Assembly (NCBI GenBank): GCA_964502525.1
Contig: CAZCXH010000019.1
Coordinates: forward strand, 1-44,198
Direction of reading: 5' to 3'
Length of the DNA stretch: 44,198 nt
DNA from: DATLYB01 sp964502525
GTDB lineage: Bacteria > Bacteroidota > Bacteroidia > Chitinophagales > CAIOSU01
Below the pieces are notes generated by a model. That model searched no databases, had not been told where the DNA came from, and saw nothing but the letters and a program-made list of their open reading frames with translations. The position numbers were made by a program, and so were the translations under genes. Numbering within the stretch: position 1 is the stretch's first letter; every line of letters starts with the position of its first letter. This document shows positions 42,031 through 44,198 of the stretch, piece by piece.

Positions 42031-44198
42031 ATGCCGCCCGAAATCTACAAGCCCCAAAACCACGTCCGCATTGTCACGGCTACATCGCTGTTTGACGGGC
42101 ATGATGCCGCCATCAACATCATGCGCAGGATCATCCAGGCTTCGGGCGCTGAGGTGATTCATATAGGGCACGACCGCTCGGTGAAGGAGATAGTTGACTG
42201 CGCGATCCAGGAAGACGCGCAGGCGATTGCCATCACCTCTTACCAGGGAGGGCACATGGAATTTCTCAAATACATGAAGGATTTGCTGAAGAAAAGGGGC
42301 GCTTCACATATTAAAATATTTGCGGGAGGCGGGGGAACAATTCTTCCCGATGAAATCAAAGAGCTTCACCAATACGGCATCACGCGCGTTTACTCGCCTG
42401 ACGATGGCAGGGGGATGGGCTTGCAGGGAATGATTAATGATTTGATTAAGCAGAGTGATTTTCCATTGGGGTTGCATGTGAACGGGGAGTTCAATCATTT
42501 TGAAAAGAAGGATGCTCATGCGAATGCGCGGTTGATTTCTGCGGCTGAAAATTTTCCGAAGGAGTCAGCCGAAATCCTGAAGCTCGTGAAACAAAAAGCG
42601 AAGAAGAACAAAATTCCCGTGCTGGGAATTACGGGAACGGGAGGTGCGGGAAAATCTTCGCTCACAGACGAGTTGGTGCGCAGGTTCACCGCTGATTTCA
42701 AAAACAAGACTGTTGCCATCCTTTCTGTTGACCCCTCAAAACGCAAAACCGGAGGGGCTTTGCTGGGCGACCGCATCAGGATGAATGCCATCAGCAATGA
42801 CCGGGTGTATATGCGTTCGCTTGCCACACGTGAGGCGAATGTTGCCGTTTCAAAACACGTCACCGATGCGATAGATATTTTGAAAGCAGCAAATTATGAT
42901 TTGATAATTCTCGAAACCTCCGGCATCGGGCAGTCGGGTTCCGAAATTGTTGACATTGCCGATGTATCGCTTTACGTGATGACGCCCGACTACGGAGCGG
43001 CAACGCAGTTGGAAAAAATTGACATGCTCGATTTTGCGGATGTTGTCGCCATCAACAAATTCGACAAGCACGGTTCGCAGGACGCAATGCGGGATGTTCG
43101 CAAGCAGTTCAAGCGCAACCGTCAGTTGTTTGATACCAAAGATGAAGAGCTGCCGGTGTTCGGAACCATCGCTTCGCAATTCAACGATCCGGGCACGAAC
43201 AAACTTTACAAGGCGCTCACGAAAATTATTTCGGATAAAACCGGCATCAATTTTTCATCATCGGTGAAACTGCTTGAAGGCGAGTCATCGAAGGTGCATA
43301 TCATTCCTCCAAAACGCATCCGCTATTTGTCGGAGATTGTCGAGAACAATCACAAGTATGATGAGTGGACGAAAGAGCAGGCGGGCATTGCGGGAAAGCT
43401 GTTCAGCCTGAAGCAAACAATTGAATTGATGGAAGATTCATCTTCCTCAGAGAATAAAGCGGTAGTAAAACGATTGACGGATGAATATCAGAAATTGGAA
43501 AAGCAATTAACCGCTGAGTGCAGAAGTATCATTGAAGACTGGCCGCAGAAAAATTCCCGCTACAAAAATGATTATTACTCCTTCGATGTGCGCGGCAAGG
43601 AGATCAAAATAAAAACATACTACGAAACGCTGTCGCATTCGCGCGTGCCGAAGGTAGCGCTGCCGAAATACCAATCGTGGGGAGATATTTTGAAATGGAA
43701 TTTGCAGGAAAACGTGCCGGGAGAATTTCCTTATGCCGCAGGTGTGTTCCCGTTCAAGCGGGAAGAAGAAGACCCCACGCGCATGTTTGCGGGTGAAGGG
43801 GGACCTGAGCGCACGAACAAGCGCTTTCATTACCTCAGCAAGGAACTTCCGGCAAAAAGATTGTCAACTGCTTTTGATTCTGTGACGCTGTATGGGCGCG
43901 ACCCTGATTTGCGCCCTGATATTTATGGCAAAGTCGGCAACTCGGGCGTTTCGATTTGCTGCCTCGATGATGCGAAGAAGTTGTATTCCGGATTCAATCT
44001 TGCCGACCCGCGTACTTCTGTTTCCATGACCATCAATGGTCCTGCTGCAACTATCACCGCTTTCTTCATGAATGCAGCAATTGATCAGCAGTGTGAAATT
44101 TATATCAGGCAAAACGGATTGGAGAAAGAAGTAAGAAAAAAGATAAAAGATTATTTCAAAAAGAAGGGATGCCCGCAACCGGAATATCAGGGAGATCT
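42031..44198 (+). CDS. icmF: Fused B12-dependent isobutyryl-CoA mutase (IcmF), C-terminus cut by window edge
   Basis: Adenosylcobalamin-dependent acyl-CoA mutase that interconverts branched and linear acyl-CoA, with a built-in G-protein chaperone. 722 codons are seen of an expected protein of roughly 1100. Order: B12-binding domain (TATSLFDGHDAAINIMRRII, with the His ligand H24; the base-off motif DGHDAA is the IcmF form, and GGGGTILPDEIKELHQYGIT), then the MeaB-like GTPase with P-loop GITGTGGAGKSS (about 198-209), SVDPSKRKTGGALLGDRIRM, ETSGIGQSGSEIVDIADVSL and INKFD, a helical linker, and the start of the TIM-barrel mutase. The active-site stretch AGVFPFKREEEDPTRMFAGE has Phe where methylmalonyl-CoA mutase has Tyr, supporting isobutyryl/butyryl rather than methylmalonyl substrate. 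Works naturally with the acyl-CoA dehydrogenase type of metabolism, though not in an operon with it. Confidence 0.95.
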   Translation, partial: MPPEIYKPQNHVRIVTATSLFDGHDAAINIMRRIIQASGAEVIHIGHDRSVKEIVDCAIQEDAQAIAITSYQGGHMEFLKYMKDLLKKRGASHIKIFAGGGGTILPDEIKELHQYGITRVYSPDDGRGMGLQGMINDLIKQSDFPLGLHVNGEFNHFEKKDAHANARLISAAENFPKESAEILKLVKQKAKKNKIPVLGITGTGGAGKSSLTDELVRRFTADFKNKTVAILSVDPSKRKTGGALLGDRIRMNAISNDRVYMRSLATREANVAVSKHVTDAIDILKAANYDLIILETSGIGQSGSEIVDIADVSLYVMTPDYGAATQLEKIDMLDFADVVAINKFDKHGSQDAMRDVRKQFKRNRQLFDTKDEELPVFGTIASQFNDPGTNKLYKALTKIISDKTGINFSSSVKLLEGESSKVHIIPPKRIRYLSEIVENNHKYDEWTKEQAGIAGKLFSLKQTIELMEDSSSSENKAVVKRLTDEYQKLEKQLTAECRSIIEDWPQKNSRYKNDYYSFDVRGKEIKIKTYYETLSHSRVPKVALPKYQSWGDILKWNLQENVPGEFPYAAGVFPFKREEEDPTRMFAGEGGPERTNKRFHYLSKELPAKRLSTAFDSVTLYGRDPDLRPDIYGKVGNSGVSICCLDDAKKLYSGFNLADPRTSVSMTINGPAATITAFFMNAAIDQQCEIYIRQNGLEKEVRKKIKDYFKKKGCPQPEYQGD

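Noticed and set aside
1..44198. rRNA, tRNA and CRISPR loci
   Set aside because: Read-through for tRNA T-loop words, rRNA core words and regularly spaced short repeats found nothing convincing; a covariance-model scan would settle it.

Overview
The window reads as chromosomal DNA of a Bacteroidota bacterium, probably an environmental, uncultured-type member near Chitinophagales/Sphingobacteriales (rank below phylum is inference). The evidence is four very large secreted proteins built from SprB-type repeats and ending in the type B sorting domain of the type IX secretion system (T9SS), a PorP/SprF-family outer-membrane partner, TAnnTTTG-type -7 promoter elements, and many palindromic intergenic repeats. 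No rRNA, tRNA, CRISPR array, phage gene or intact transposase was seen.

Layout. 1-5.8 kb: the start of an Nramp Mn/Fe transporter with a DtxR-like operator, a T9SS type B cargo protein, a DedA membrane protein and a small lipoprotein. 5.8-10.3 kb: an accessory, repeat-rich stretch with a beta-barrel protein, a truncated TPR-like gene, two toxin-antitoxin-like pairs (DUF433/DUF5615 and small antitoxin/PIN) each lying between copies of one repeat, an inverted-repeat block and a frameshifted CUB-like gene remnant. 10.3-17.6 kb: housekeeping genes (polyprenyl diphosphate synthase, alpha/beta hydrolase, lysyl-tRNA synthetase, a carboxypeptidase-regulatory-like secreted protein, acyl-CoA dehydrogenase, TauE/SafE permease). 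17.7-23.9 kb: a glycosyltransferase, a second type B cargo protein, and an ECF sigma factor / membrane protein / periplasmic protein operon. 24-28.9 kb: the two halves of a split transketolase, separated by two paralogous secreted von Willebrand A proteins and a palindromic element. 28.9-30.8 kb: a family 2 glycosyltransferase and a GT11 fucosyltransferase. 31.4-41.3 kb: two paralogous giant cargo proteins followed, with start/stop overlap, by PorP/SprF. 41.4-44.2 kb: a nucleotidyltransferase with a small partner, then the start of the B12-dependent mutase fusion IcmF, cut by the window edge.

How the parts fit. The secreted proteins share a Sec signal peptide and a C-terminal sorting domain, so they should cross the outer membrane by T9SS; the PorP/SprF gene fused translationally to the fourth cargo gene is the likely surface anchor or export partner. 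The acyl-CoA dehydrogenase and IcmF point to branched-chain or short-chain acyl-CoA metabolism. The parts most worth a second look are the repeat-bounded toxin-antitoxin cassettes, the vWA gene pair inside the split transketolase locus, and several families of two-hairpin intergenic repeats, one of which sits in front of both giant paralogues.
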